A stretch of DNA of 64,000 bases from Nocardia uniformis NBRC 13702 (GCF_001613345.1 NZ_BDCE01000077.1:62001-126000), one strand, 5' to 3'. Shown: positions 8,672 through 17,800, counted from the first letter of the stretch. Numbers and translations are program-made. Notes: a model not told the origin generated them from the letters alone.

Positions 8672-9274
8672 ATGGCCCGCCCAGCGAAGAACCCCGGCAA
8701 TGGCAGTCGCGACCGCATTCTCGCGGCCGCGGCGGCGGTGTTGTCCGAAAAAGGTTATTCGGCAACACGACTCACCGATATCGCTGAGGTCGCGCAGCTG
8801 CGCGCCCCCGCGGTCTATTACTACTTCGACTCCCGGGAGGCCCTCGTCGCGGAGGTGATGATCGTCGGGCAGCAGTGGGTGCGCAGGCATGTCACCGAGG
8901 CTCTCGATGCCCTGCCGCCCGGCATTCCGGCGCTCGACCGGCTCTGCGTTGCCGTCGACGCGCATCTGCGCGTGGAACTCGAGCTCTCGGATTTCGCCAC
9001 CGCGGTCACCCGCAATGCCGGTCAGCTGCCCGCCGAGCTGCGTGCGCAGGTCGGGCGCGAAAGCGCCGAGTACCACGCGATCTGGCGCGGGCTGATCGCC
9101 GACGGGCAGTCCGACGGCTCCATCCGCACCGATATCGATCCGCGCTCGGCTCGCATGCTGATCATCGGCGCACTGAACTGGGCGCCCGAATGGTGGCGTG
9201 CGACCCGACAATCCATCGACGTCCTGATCGGCACCGCCCAGTCGTTCATCCGCGCGGGTTTGACCGAACACTGA
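8672..9274 (+). CDS. TetR-family repressor B, paralogue of repressor A
   Basis: This 200-residue TetR protein starts at an ATG 4 bp after the SDR stop. The frame is open further upstream, but that extension only shadows the SDR. The HTH reads RDRILAAAAAVLSEKGYSATR and then APAVYYYFDSREALVAEV; the C-terminal domain has ARMLIIGALNWAPEWW. Both segments closely match the TetR at 4956, so the two arose by duplication. Each lies in or beside a unit with the same operator type. They may be redundant, form heterodimers, or respond to different intermediates. Confidence 0.9.
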   Translation: MARPAKNPGNGSRDRILAAAAAVLSEKGYSATRLTDIAEVAQLRAPAVYYYFDSREALVAEVMIVGQQWVRRHVTEALDALPPGIPALDRLCVAVDAHLRVELELSDFATAVTRNAGQLPAELRAQVGRESAEYHAIWRGLIADGQSDGSIRTDIDPRSARMLIIGALNWAPEWWRATRQSIDVLIGTAQSFIRAGLTEH

Positions 9275-9322
9275 ATTCTCCACACCACCACTGACTTCCG
9301 CACCACTACCTGGAGGAACTCC

Positions 9323-10474
9323 ATGCCCGAGGCCTATATCGTCGACGCCGTCCGCACCCCGGTCGGACGTCGCAAGGGCGGTTTCACCGACACCCATCCC
9401 GCCGACCTGGGCGCACACGTCATCCGCACCCTGGTCGAGCGCGGCGATTTCGATCCGGCAGCCATCGATGACGTGATCTACGGCTGCCTCGACCAGATCG
9501 GCTCGCAGGCAGGCGATATCGCGCGCACCGCCGCACTTGCCGCCGGCCTGCCGGAGACCGTCCCCGGCGTCACCATCGACCGCCAGTGCGGATCCTCGCA
9601 GCAGGCAGTGCATTTCGCGGCCCAGGCCGTCATGAGCGGCACATCGGACTTGATCGTCGCGGGTGGCGTGCAGAAGATGACGCAGTTCCCGATCCTGAGC
9701 GCCTTCATCGCGGGCGAGCCGTTCGGTGCGACGGATCCGTGGACCGGCTCCAAGGGCTGGGAAGCGCGCTACGGCAATGCGGAAGTCTCGCAGTTCAACA
9801 GCGCCGAAATAATCGCGGAGCAATGGGGCATCTCGCGCGAGGATATGGAACGCTTCGCCCTCGAGAGCCACACCCGTGCCGTCCGCGCGCGAACGGAGGG
9901 TCGATTCGACCGCGAGATCTCGCCGTTCGACGGCGTTACCCAGGACGAAGGTCCGCGCCCCGACACCACATTGGAAAAGATGGCGTCGCTACCCACCCTG
10001 GTACCCGGCGGCCGGGTGACGGCCGCGGTATCCAGCCAGATCTCCGACGCGTCGTCGGCGATGCTGATCGCCTCCGAGGCCGCCGTCGAGGCGCACGGGT
10101 TCACTCCCCGCGCCCGCATCCACCACCTGACCGTCCTGGGCGCCGATCCGGTCAACCTGCTGACCGCACCGATCCCCGCCACCAAGCGCGCCCTCGCGAA
10201 GTCCGGCTTGAACATCGCCGATATCGACCTGATCGAAATCAACGAGGCCTTCGCCTCCGTAGTCCTGGCCTGGCTGCACGACCTGAAGGCCGATCCGGCC
10301 AAGGTCAATGTGAACGGCGGCGCGATCGCCCTCGGACATCCGCTGGGGGCCAGCGGGACTCGGCTGATGATCACCCTGCTGCACGAACTCGAACGCACCG
10401 GCGGCCGCTACGGCCTGCAGACCATGTGCGAGGGCGGCGGCCAGGCCAACGTCACCATTATCGAACGGCTCTGA
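9323..10474 (+). CDS. Acetyl-CoA C-acyltransferase (thiolase)
   Basis: This 383-residue degradative thiolase would cleave a 3-oxoacyl-CoA with CoA. The nucleophile C89 is in DRQCGSS, H339 is in GGAIALGHPLGASG, and the second active-site cysteine C369 is in MCEGGGQA. A GGAGG lies 7 bp upstream of the ATG. It completes the beta-oxidation set (ligase, dehydrogenase, hydratases/isomerases, SDR, thiolase). The chain-length or ring preference is not evident. Confidence 0.93.
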   Translation: MPEAYIVDAVRTPVGRRKGGFTDTHPADLGAHVIRTLVERGDFDPAAIDDVIYGCLDQIGSQAGDIARTAALAAGLPETVPGVTIDRQCGSSQQAVHFAAQAVMSGTSDLIVAGGVQKMTQFPILSAFIAGEPFGATDPWTGSKGWEARYGNAEVSQFNSAEIIAEQWGISREDMERFALESHTRAVRARTEGRFDREISPFDGVTQDEGPRPDTTLEKMASLPTLVPGGRVTAAVSSQISDASSAMLIASEAAVEAHGFTPRARIHHLTVLGADPVNLLTAPIPATKRALAKSGLNIADIDLIEINEAFASVVLAWLHDLKADPAKVNVNGGAIALGHPLGASGTRLMITLLHELERTGGRYGLQTMCEGGGQANVTIIERL

Positions 10475-10478
10475 GGCC

Positions 10479-11627
10479 ATGGATCGCAACCTCTACACCG
10501 AGGACCACGAGCTCTATCGCGCAACCGTGCGGGAATTCCTCCAGCGCGAGGTGGTCCCCCACCACGAACGCTGGGACGAGGCCCGCTGGATCGACCGCGA
10601 GGTCTTCGCCGCGGCCGCCGAGAACGGAATCTACGCGCTACAGATCCCCGAACAGTACGGGGGTGCGGGCGAACCCGACTACCGCTACCGCATGATCGTC
10701 TGTGAGGAGGTGGCCCGCGTGCACGCGGGCTCCTTCGCGGTGAGCCTGGCCCTACAGGACGATCTGGTGCTGCACTACCTGCTCGACCTGACCACCGACG
10801 AGCAGAAGCAACGCTGGCTACCCGGGTTCGCCGCCGGCGAGATCATCGGAGCCCTGGCCATGACCGAACCCGGCGCGGGCAGCGACCTACAGGGCATCCG
10901 GACCGAAGCGAAACCCGACGGCGACGACTGGATCCTCAACGGCCAGAAGACATTCATCTCCAGCGGCATCATGGCCGACCTGGTCATCGTCGCGGCCCGC
11001 ACCGATCCGCACGGCGGTTCGAAGGGTTTCACCCTGTTCGTGGTCGAGCACGATATGCCCGGCTTCACACGGGGCCGCAAGCTCCGCAAGATCGGACTCC
11101 CCGGCCAGGACACCGCCGAACTGTTCTTCGACAATGTCCGCGTACCGAGGGCGAACGTGCTCGGCGGCATCGGTCGCGGCCTGCCGAACCTGATGAGCCA
11201 CCTCCCCCGCGAACGCCTCGGCATCAGCGCCGGTGCGATCGCCCTGTCCCGCGCCATCTTCGACGTGACCCGCGAATACTGCTTCACCCGAACCGCATTC
11301 GGCAAACCGATCGGCGATAACCAACACATACGTTTCGAACTCGCCGAAATGGCCACCGAACTCGACATCGCCGAGGCCTACGTCGACAAATCGGTACTGG
11401 CCTACAACGCGAGCACACTCACCCCCGTCGACGCCGCCAAGGGCAAGTGGTACACCAGCGAACTCCAAAAACGCATCGTCGACCGCTGCCTGCAACTACA
11501 CGGCGGCTACGGCTACATGTCCGAATACCCGGTCGCCCGCGCCTACACCGACACCCGAATCCAAACCATCTACGCCGGGACAACGGAAATCATGAAGGAG
11601 ATCATCGGTCGCGACCTGGCCTACTGA
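10479..11627 (+). CDS. Acyl-CoA dehydrogenase
   Basis: This 382-residue FAD enzyme introduces the first double bond of beta-oxidation. The N-terminal helical domain is followed by AMTEPGAGSDLQG (a FAD/substrate-binding motif near 127–139), the beta domain, and a C-terminal helical domain ending in YAGTTEIMKEII. That segment carries the catalytic base E370. It starts 4 bp after the thiolase stop. The length and motifs are normal for the family. It is the last gene of the rightward unit. Confidence 0.93.
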   Translation: MDRNLYTEDHELYRATVREFLQREVVPHHERWDEARWIDREVFAAAAENGIYALQIPEQYGGAGEPDYRYRMIVCEEVARVHAGSFAVSLALQDDLVLHYLLDLTTDEQKQRWLPGFAAGEIIGALAMTEPGAGSDLQGIRTEAKPDGDDWILNGQKTFISSGIMADLVIVAARTDPHGGSKGFTLFVVEHDMPGFTRGRKLRKIGLPGQDTAELFFDNVRVPRANVLGGIGRGLPNLMSHLPRERLGISAGAIALSRAIFDVTREYCFTRTAFGKPIGDNQHIRFELAEMATELDIAEAYVDKSVLAYNASTLTPVDAAKGKWYTSELQKRIVDRCLQLHGGYGYMSEYPVARAYTDTRIQTIYAGTTEIMKEIIGRDLAY

Positions 11628-11787
11628 TCGTGCTGTCGACTCGACTGTTCCGCACGCGGGCATTGACGCTGGAGCTCTTGCGTTGCCACTCTGTTCCTAG
11701 GTTGCGGCTCAGCGGCTTTCTGCCCGCATCAGGTCCGTTCACCCGGCTAGGCGCAGCCGGTTCACCAACATCTCTTGGCTCGGTGAG

Positions 11788-12915
11788 TCAAGGGCTGACC
11801 AGTCGCTCGTATCGTGGGCGTAGGCGGTAGGTGCGCTTCTTTTTGGAGGGGTCGTCGACTGCTAAGAAGTCGTCGGCATTCCAGTTACGTATCAAGGTGT
11901 TTGCTGTGCGCGGGCTGATGCCCAGCTGGGTGGCGATGTCGGAGCTGGTGACTACCGCACTGTCCCGGAATAGTTCCAGGGTTCGACGTTGACGCGGGTC
12001 GAGCTGTCTCATCGCCGCGGTGTCGTCGGTGTGGCGGTTTCCTGGCGTCTGGGCGACGTCGGTGACTCGGGTGCGTACCGAGCCGAGGGCTTGGGCCATG
12101 CTGTCGCAGAAGAAGTTCAGGAAGCCGGTGAGGTCGGCTTCGGCCCGGCCAAGGTAGTAGTTGTGTGAGGGGCCGACGGTCAGTGCCGTGTAATAGTCGG
12201 CGAGGTTGCGGGCGTAGTGCTCGTCGAGGGAGTAGATGCCTTTGAGTCCGTAGCCGGCTCGGTGCAGGACGAGTGTGGTGAGCAGGCGGGCGGTGCGGCC
12301 GTTGCCGTCGTCATACGGATGGATCGTGGCGTATTGGTAGTGGGTCAGTGCCGCGACCAGTGGTGCGGGCAGATCGTGTTCGGCCATGCGAGTGTTGATC
12401 CACTCGAACAGGTCCGACATCAGTTCGGGAACATCAGGTGCCTCTGGTGGCATGTAGACCACGCGGCCGTTGGCCGCTTCGCGAATCACGTTCTGGCCGG
12501 GCCGGTATGGTGTCGGTGTCGGTGTCCGTTTGCCGGTCATGACGAATCCGTGGACCCGCCGGAGTTCGAGTTCATTGATCGGGCCGCCCTCGATGGCCAG
12601 GGATTCGATGTGTTCGAGGGCGCGGTAGTAGTTCCGGACTTCGGCTTCGTCGCGTTCTCGGCCCGGGAAATGGGCTCCGGCAAGGGCTTCCGCGACCTGT
12701 GCCTGGGTCAGTCGGTTTCCCTCGATCTGGGTGGAGTAGTGGGTTGCCGCCAGTCGTGCGGTCTCTCGGAGACCTGCGAGTACGTCGACGTTGATCGGAA
12801 GTTCCATGATTGCCTGGCGGTCGGCTTCGATGGCCATCAGCGATGTCGCAGCGGCAGGGCTGATCGTGAAGTTCGGCTGGAACATTGCACCAGGGTACTG
12901 ATAAATGGTGAACAT
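11788..12915 (-). CDS. Fic-domain AMP-transferase with inhibitory helix and C-terminal winged helix
   Basis: This 375-residue Fic protein would transfer AMP (or another nucleotide part) to a hydroxyl on a target protein. The catalytic motif HPYDDGNGRTAR starts at H199. An N-terminal inhibitory-helix motif STQIEGN (S61, E65, G66) classifies it with self-inhibited class II Fic proteins. The last 70 residues hold a winged-helix-like segment (SSDIATQLGISPRTANTLI), suggesting DNA binding or autoregulation. A second in-frame ATG at codon 11 has the same local context as the first. It follows the S16/WD40 gene by 47 bp on the same strand and may be part of that system. Confidence 0.88.
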   Translation of the reverse strand: MFTIYQYPGAMFQPNFTISPAAATSLMAIEADRQAIMELPINVDVLAGLRETARLAATHYSTQIEGNRLTQAQVAEALAGAHFPGRERDEAEVRNYYRALEHIESLAIEGGPINELELRRVHGFVMTGKRTPTPTPYRPGQNVIREAANGRVVYMPPEAPDVPELMSDLFEWINTRMAEHDLPAPLVAALTHYQYATIHPYDDGNGRTARLLTTLVLHRAGYGLKGIYSLDEHYARNLADYYTALTVGPSHNYYLGRAEADLTGFLNFFCDSMAQALGSVRTRVTDVAQTPGNRHTDDTAAMRQLDPRQRRTLELFRDSAVVTSSDIATQLGISPRTANTLIRNWNADDFLAVDDPSKKKRTYRLRPRYERLVSP

Positions 12916-12950
12916 TGCGTCTTTAAAGCGCGTTTATTTGCTTGATAAAT
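12896..12950. promoter_or_regulatory. AT-rich repeat cluster upstream of the Fic gene
   Basis: This 55-bp stretch overlaps the Fic start and the gap behind the S16/WD40 gene. It contains two copies of TGATAAAT (12899–12906 and 12943–12950). It also contains the imperfect palindrome TTTATTTGCTTGATAAA (12933–12949). It could be a promoter or an autoregulatory operator for the winged-helix Fic protein. This is inferred only from base composition and symmetry. Confidence 0.35.
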
Positions 12951-12962
12951 CACCCGGCTTTG

Positions 12963-15900
12963 TTATCTTCGGGCGGGGCATGGGGCGGTGTACCGCGTTC
13001 CGGGCAAGTAGTCATTCCATTCGTCGGTGGTGATGGGTGTTGTGCCGGTGGCGCAGATTCGTTGGGCTTCTGCGGCTGCGTCGGTACGCCAGGTGCGGAG
13101 TGTCCCGTCGAGTGATGTCTGGATGAGCCGTCGTCCGCCTTCCTCGAACGCTATAGCGGACACGGTTGCGCGCGGTGCGTTGCTGGTGAGCGTGGCGTAG
13201 GTGGTGGGGCGGTGCGGGTCGGTGACGTTCCAGATGTGGATTCCGTCGTCGGCCGCCGCGGCGAGGCGGGTGCCGTCCTGATCGAAGGTGACCGACGCGG
13301 TGCCCGGGCCAGTGAGGACCACGGGCCGCCGATCGGAGTCGGGATTTGCCAGATCGTAGATGCTCACCTGGTTGAGGGTGGCCACGGCCAGGGTGCGTCG
13401 CGAACTCATCGCGAGCGTCAGGATGTGCCCGCGTTTGTCGAGGTCGTCGAGTTCCAAGAGGCGCCGGGGGTTCGAGCCGGTGAGGTCGTAGATGGTGACC
13501 GAGTGGGCGGCGGCGCTTGCGACAGCCAGCAGGCCGCCCCCGACGGCGATCGATATAGGGAATCCCCCGGTGTAGGGGATGGTAAGTGTTCGGGCTGGCA
13601 CGTCGTCGGTGACGTCCCAGAGTTCGATGGCTTGTCTGAGTATGGTGCCGATGACCAAATGCCCGTCGGGCGTGAACGCGACGTCGGCCAGGTAGGTGCC
13701 GGTGTGCCCGTTGATGGGTGCTCCGAGTTTCGTCGGCGCGGCGGGGTGGGCGATGTTCCACACTTGAACCTCACCGCCGGCCACTTCGTCAACGGTCGCG
13801 GCGCGGGTCCGGTCGGGTGAGATCGCGATGGTGATGAGCAGTCGCCGGTCTCCGTCGCGCCAGCCCGGGGGTGTCTCCGGGCTCAGAGGCCGCAGCAATG
13901 GCAGCAGTGCGGCGGCCTGACCACCGGGAGGTATGCCGCGCTGGTCGGGAGGTAGCCGGAATATCGTCTGTTGTGCCGTCCTGGAGGTGGGCCCGGGGAT
14001 ATCGAAGATATAGGTCGAGCGGTCGGCGCCAACCGCTGCCAGCGACCGCCCTCCTCGCAGGAATCGGGCGCGAAATGGGTACGGATCCGCCAGCGCGGTC
14101 GACTCCTCGCCGCGTTCGAGGTCCCAGAGCCAGGTCTTTTCGTCGTCGTCGACGAAAGCCAGATACCGATTGTCCGCGCTGATCGTGAGGTCGAGGATCC
14201 GGATGCCATGGCCGGGTATCGATCCGAGCGGCTCGGGGCGGGTGAGATCGGCACCGATACGCCACCGCAGAATTTCGGGCGGTTGCACCGAGGCGGCCAG
14301 GGTTGCGCCGTCCGGGCTGAGAGTGATCGCTTCGCACACCGCCCCACCTGCCCGCTCGACCTCCCGGTCGTATACCGGACGCTGGTCGAGGGCCAATGTC
14401 GTTGTGTCCCAGAGGCGGATGGTCGCGGTGAGTGGCGGTTGGCCGGGCCGGTTGTGGGTCTCACACGCGGCGAGTGCCCGATTCCCGACCGCGATACGGA
14501 CGTCGCGGGCACCCGCCATCGTGATCGGGGGCAGGGGTGTCGGGTGCCGGTCGGTGCCGAGGTGCCAGGCGAGGATCGCACCGTCCCTTGTGCCGATGGC
14601 GAATTGGCTGCTGTCGGGACTGAATCCGGCGGTCCAGGGCATATGACCGCTGGTGGAGAGGTCGGCGGTGCGCTGGGGTGAGTCGGGATCGGTGATATCC
14701 CACAGTGCGCTGCTGTCTTGGCCGGCGACGAGCAGCCACTGCTGGTCTCCGCTGATGGCCAGTCCGAGGACGGGGCCGCCACCGGTGGGAAAGCGGGGCG
14801 AAGAACGCACGCCGGTGTCGGTGAGGCGGGACAGTTGCACCGTTGCGTCCTTCTCGCCGGTGGCCAGTAGGTCGCCGTCGGGAGCTGTCGCCATTTGGGT
14901 GAAGCGGTCGATGTAGGAGGTGAGGCCCTGTGTCTCGGCGGTGCTGGAGGTGATGCGGACCGGTGTGTTCGTTGCGGTGGTGTCGAGGAGGGCCGACCGT
15001 GCGTCGGCGGTGTCGTGGGTGCGGTAGGCGGCCAGCGCGAGTTGCTGGGCGACGGCGGGATCGCGGTCCCGCAGGACTTGCGACAGTCCGGCGTAGAGCT
15101 GTGAGTGTGCTTCGGCGGTCGTGCGGGCGTGCTCGGCGCGCATCCGGAAGAACTGCGTGGCCGTGCCGGTCGCACTGGCCACGACCAAGGCGGCGGCGAG
15201 TACCGCCGCCCACAGTTTGTGGTTGGTCCGGGTGCGGCTGTGGTGGATGGCGTCGGTCAGCGTCCCGGCCGAGCTGATCTGGCTGGTGTACTCGGGTGGG
15301 GTCAGGCTCACCACCACGTCACGGGCGTCGTCCGCGACGATGACACGCAGCGAATGGTGTTGTGCCGCTGTGATTTTGTCCGCGTATCCAGTTACCGGTG
15401 TGAGCGTGGTACCCGACAGGCCCGCGGTAACAGCGCAGGCCGGGTCGAGTCGCCGGGGACGCAGGTGACGCAGTCTCGGGTGACGTGGCGCGAGGTCGTC
15501 CAGTGCGACCGCGACCGCGGCGGCCATCGAGCCGCCGTTGATCTGGTTCGCGGGGGCGCCGCGGTCGACGGTGACCGACCACAACACGCCCGCGTCGGAG
15601 TCGGCGAGGCGGCTGGTCGCCCAGGCTTGCCGCAGCCCTTCGATGAAGTCCTCGTCGGCCTGTAGGAACCCCATGCGGGCCGGGTCGGGATGCAGACCAC
15701 TGGGGCCGCCCTTGACCTGCCGCAGGTGTAGTGTCCCGGCCTCACCGCCGCGGCCGTTGCTGTCGTAGGTCGCGAACAGGACCGGGATGTGCGTGGCACG
15801 CAGCTGGGGCGGGCGGCGACCGGCGAGTTCGAGAGCAAGGAGGATGCCGTATCCGCGCGCGGGCTGGGATCCCTGTCCGAGCAGGTGCAGGACGACCGAA

Positions 15901-16367
15901 CGCAGAGGTTCGCTGTCGCTGGTCACCGAGGTGCCGGCGGGCAGCAACTGGGTGCCGACCGAATGCAGTCCGGCGCGCTCGGCGTGGGCCAGCAACGTCG
16001 CACACCCGTCCTCGACGTCGATCGCTGCGCTGAGTGCGCCTGCCATGGCGGCGGTGGCGTGTGCCGCGGACAGATCCGCACCGACCGGGAGATCTGGTGT
16101 GTCGGGTTGTTCGCTCTCCTCCTCGAGCAGCGCGTCGATGTCCACGCCGCCGTCGGGACGACGTGGTGGACGTTTCCACGTGGTGCGCGACAGCCGGGCC
16201 AGCACCCGTGTCTCGCGACGATCGCCGAACAGTTCCCGAGTCGCGTCCGGTCCGGCCGCCACCGCATCGCGGCAGGTGGCAAGCCACAATTGCGGCGCGC
16301 TGGTGAGTGCGGTCAGCAGCGCCTCGTCACGCTGAAGGTGCGAACCGTCGGTCACGGTACTTCCCAT
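12963..16367 (-). CDS. Membrane-anchored S16 (Lon-like) fold / WD40 repeat protein
   Basis: This 1134-residue protein has three parts. The N-terminal 370 residues end in a Lon-type proteolytic fold candidate: NQINGGSMAAAVAVALDDL (S280) followed by a segment resembling the Lon core and YADKITAA (K331), the positions of the Ser–Lys dyad. A membrane helix lies at about 385–404, then a charged helical stretch (410–465) of the kind that precedes WD40 arrays in actinobacterial nSTAND proteins. Residues 480–1134 are WD40-type repeats (many W-D-I/V-T-D units). I see no P-loop NTPase. The sigma-like and unknown genes upstream share the strand. The S16 assignment is my own motif reading. Confidence 0.75.
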   Translation of the reverse strand: MGSTVTDGSHLQRDEALLTALTSAPQLWLATCRDAVAAGPDATRELFGDRRETRVLARLSRTTWKRPPRRPDGGVDIDALLEEESEQPDTPDLPVGADLSAAHATAAMAGALSAAIDVEDGCATLLAHAERAGLHSVGTQLLPAGTSVTSDSEPLRSVVLHLLGQGSQPARGYGILLALELAGRRPPQLRATHIPVLFATYDSNGRGGEAGTLHLRQVKGGPSGLHPDPARMGFLQADEDFIEGLRQAWATSRLADSDAGVLWSVTVDRGAPANQINGGSMAAAVAVALDDLAPRHPRLRHLRPRRLDPACAVTAGLSGTTLTPVTGYADKITAAQHHSLRVIVADDARDVVVSLTPPEYTSQISSAGTLTDAIHHSRTRTNHKLWAAVLAAALVVASATGTATQFFRMRAEHARTTAEAHSQLYAGLSQVLRDRDPAVAQQLALAAYRTHDTADARSALLDTTATNTPVRITSSTAETQGLTSYIDRFTQMATAPDGDLLATGEKDATVQLSRLTDTGVRSSPRFPTGGGPVLGLAISGDQQWLLVAGQDSSALWDITDPDSPQRTADLSTSGHMPWTAGFSPDSSQFAIGTRDGAILAWHLGTDRHPTPLPPITMAGARDVRIAVGNRALAACETHNRPGQPPLTATIRLWDTTTLALDQRPVYDREVERAGGAVCEAITLSPDGATLAASVQPPEILRWRIGADLTRPEPLGSIPGHGIRILDLTISADNRYLAFVDDDEKTWLWDLERGEESTALADPYPFRARFLRGGRSLAAVGADRSTYIFDIPGPTSRTAQQTIFRLPPDQRGIPPGGQAAALLPLLRPLSPETPPGWRDGDRRLLITIAISPDRTRAATVDEVAGGEVQVWNIAHPAAPTKLGAPINGHTGTYLADVAFTPDGHLVIGTILRQAIELWDVTDDVPARTLTIPYTGGFPISIAVGGGLLAVASAAAHSVTIYDLTGSNPRRLLELDDLDKRGHILTLAMSSRRTLAVATLNQVSIYDLANPDSDRRPVVLTGPGTASVTFDQDGTRLAAAADDGIHIWNVTDPHRPTTYATLTSNAPRATVSAIAFEEGGRRLIQTSLDGTLRTWRTDAAAEAQRICATGTTPITTDEWNDYLPGTRYTAPCPARR

Positions 16368-16457
16368 CCCGTTTCACCCGCGGGCGACACCGCGACCCCG
16401 ATCACAGACATCAGACATCACGGCCCGCAGTCCCGTCGACCGGACGGCGCCGCACGA

Positions 16458-17144
16458 TCAGCGAAGTCCATCGATGATCGCGGATCGTACCGGGTGGTCG
16501 GCCGGAAGGTGTTTGGCGATGCGGCGCCAGGCGTTACGGCCCGGGGTCGGTGAGGTCCGCACCGCCTCGGTGACCGCACGTGTGTGCTCGCCCGATAGCG
16601 AGGACAGCGGGGTGAGGGCGATCTCTAGATCGTCGGACATCGTGACGGCCGGGGTGATGATCTGCCCGACGAGGTCACCGTTGTCGGCGGTGTGCAGGAC
16701 GACCAGCAGGTCGGTGCGGCCGCTACCACTACCGATCTGCACACGCACCACGTCACCCGCGGAGACAAGCTCACCGAACGAGGTGACCACGATCGAGGTT
16801 TCCCGCCCATCGGTCGCGGACCGGACGAACTCGATCCCAAGTTCCCGGTCAACGACCCGCTGCAGGGGCCCGGCCGTGCCGGAGGCAGCGGCCCGCACCT
16901 GTTCGGTCCATCCCGGCACCGCCAACACGCTGGTACGACGTGCGGCGATCGGCGTGACGGTCGCCGGTCCCGCGTTCGAGCCGGCGTGTGCCCACCGGCG
17001 GGTGAGCCGGTTGGCGATCCGATGCCCGGCCGCCACGCTCTCGGCGTCGTAGGGTTCCGACTCGCCGGTATCGAGCGACGCCAACAGGTCGTCGATGTCG
17101 AGCGGAGACCGGGTTTCGCGTTGCTCGCGATCGTGTGGGCTCAT
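16458..17144 (-). CDS. Uncharacterised 228-residue protein coupled to the sigma-like gene
   Basis: The frame runs upstream to 18053, but the real start is the ATG at 17144. It overlaps the sigma-like gene stop by 4 bp and restores typical coding bias. The N-terminal 40 residues are acidic (SPLDIDDLLASLDTGESEPYDAE). The middle (about 95–180) is rich in beta-type segments, for example TSIVVTSFGELVSAGDVVRVQIG. The tail (KHLPADHPVRSAIIDGLR) looks helical. No membrane helix, zinc motif or known domain is recognised. Its position between a sigma factor and a membrane sensor suggests an anti-sigma or adaptor role, which is a guess. Confidence 0.7.
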   Translation of the reverse strand: MSPHDREQRETRSPLDIDDLLASLDTGESEPYDAESVAAGHRIANRLTRRWAHAGSNAGPATVTPIAARRTSVLAVPGWTEQVRAAASGTAGPLQRVVDRELGIEFVRSATDGRETSIVVTSFGELVSAGDVVRVQIGSGSGRTDLLVVLHTADNGDLVGQIITPAVTMSDDLEIALTPLSSLSGEHTRAVTEAVRTSPTPGRNAWRRIAKHLPADHPVRSAIIDGLR

Positions 17145-17800
17145 GATTCGATTCCCTTCGCATTCTGTCCCGAACCCGGGTCGAGGAGCTTTCGCAGGAT
17201 TGGGACCCCTTGGGCGCGCAGGCGTTTGACCTTGGGTCGGCTCATCCCCAACAGTGCGGCGACCTCGGCGGTAGTGCGGACGTCGTACCCGGCATCGTGC
17301 GTGGGGATCACGAACGTGGCCTTCAATACCGCCCGGGTTGGCGGGTCGGGCACGCTGTCGAGGGCACAGACAAGGTCCGCACGGAGAAAGAGCCGATCCT
17401 GGTCGTACTCGGCCACGGTGTCCTCGAGACAGGCGACCGCAGTGTCGAAACCGACGCGGCGACCTGGATGCCGTTTGGCTGCCAGCCGTTCCTCCCGCAG
17501 GTCCCGCACTCGCCACCGCACCCGCTGCGACAGCCACGCCCGCCAATGCCGGATGGGCTCGCTGGGCAGCTTCTCGGCCAGTGCCACGATCACGTCCTGC
17601 GCCACATCTTCGAAGCCGTCGCGCATGTCGGGGTCGAAATCGCTGAGCACGTACCGAGCTTTCTGCACCGCATAGGTGGTGGCCTCCTCGAGTCCGACCC
17701 CGACTGCGTACTCGAATACAGCATGGTGCAACGCGACCGGCGCGTCGGTGATCGGCCTGCCCAACCACTGGTCGAGCGGGTCCTGCCCAGCGGAACTCAC
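17141..17800 (-). CDS. ECF-like RNA polymerase sigma factor
   Basis: This 219-residue protein has a sigma region 2-like segment (DGFEDVAQDVIVALAEKLP…WLSQRVRWRVRDLREERL). A region 4 helix-turn-helix near the end reads TTAEVAALLGMSRPKVKRLRAQG. The open frame reaches 18019, but the GTG at 17800 is chosen because AGGAGG sits 8 bases before it and the preceding stretch is not protein-like. It would redirect RNA polymerase, probably to the genes that follow. It heads the leftward unit sigma–unknown–S16/WD40, possibly with Fic. Confidence 0.78.
   Translation of the reverse strand: MSSAGQDPLDQWLGRPITDAPVALHHAVFEYAVGVGLEEATTYAVQKARYVLSDFDPDMRDGFEDVAQDVIVALAEKLPSEPIRHWRAWLSQRVRWRVRDLREERLAAKRHPGRRVGFDTAVACLEDTVAEYDQDRLFLRADLVCALDSVPDPPTRAVLKATFVIPTHDAGYDVRTTAEVAALLGMSRPKVKRLRAQGVPILRKLLDPGSGQNAKGIES

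Noticed and set aside
1-11627. Assignment of the regulon to cholesterol ring (KstR2) or phenylacetate degradation
   Set aside because: The diagnostic genes (ipdAB and the fadE series, or paaABCDE) are absent, and the TetR sequences did not resemble KstR2 as I remember it; only PaaG-like motifs are shared.
12963-16367. nSTAND-type NTPase in the WD40 protein
   Set aside because: No Walker A or B motif is present in any of the 1134 residues, although the post-membrane helical region resembles those proteins.
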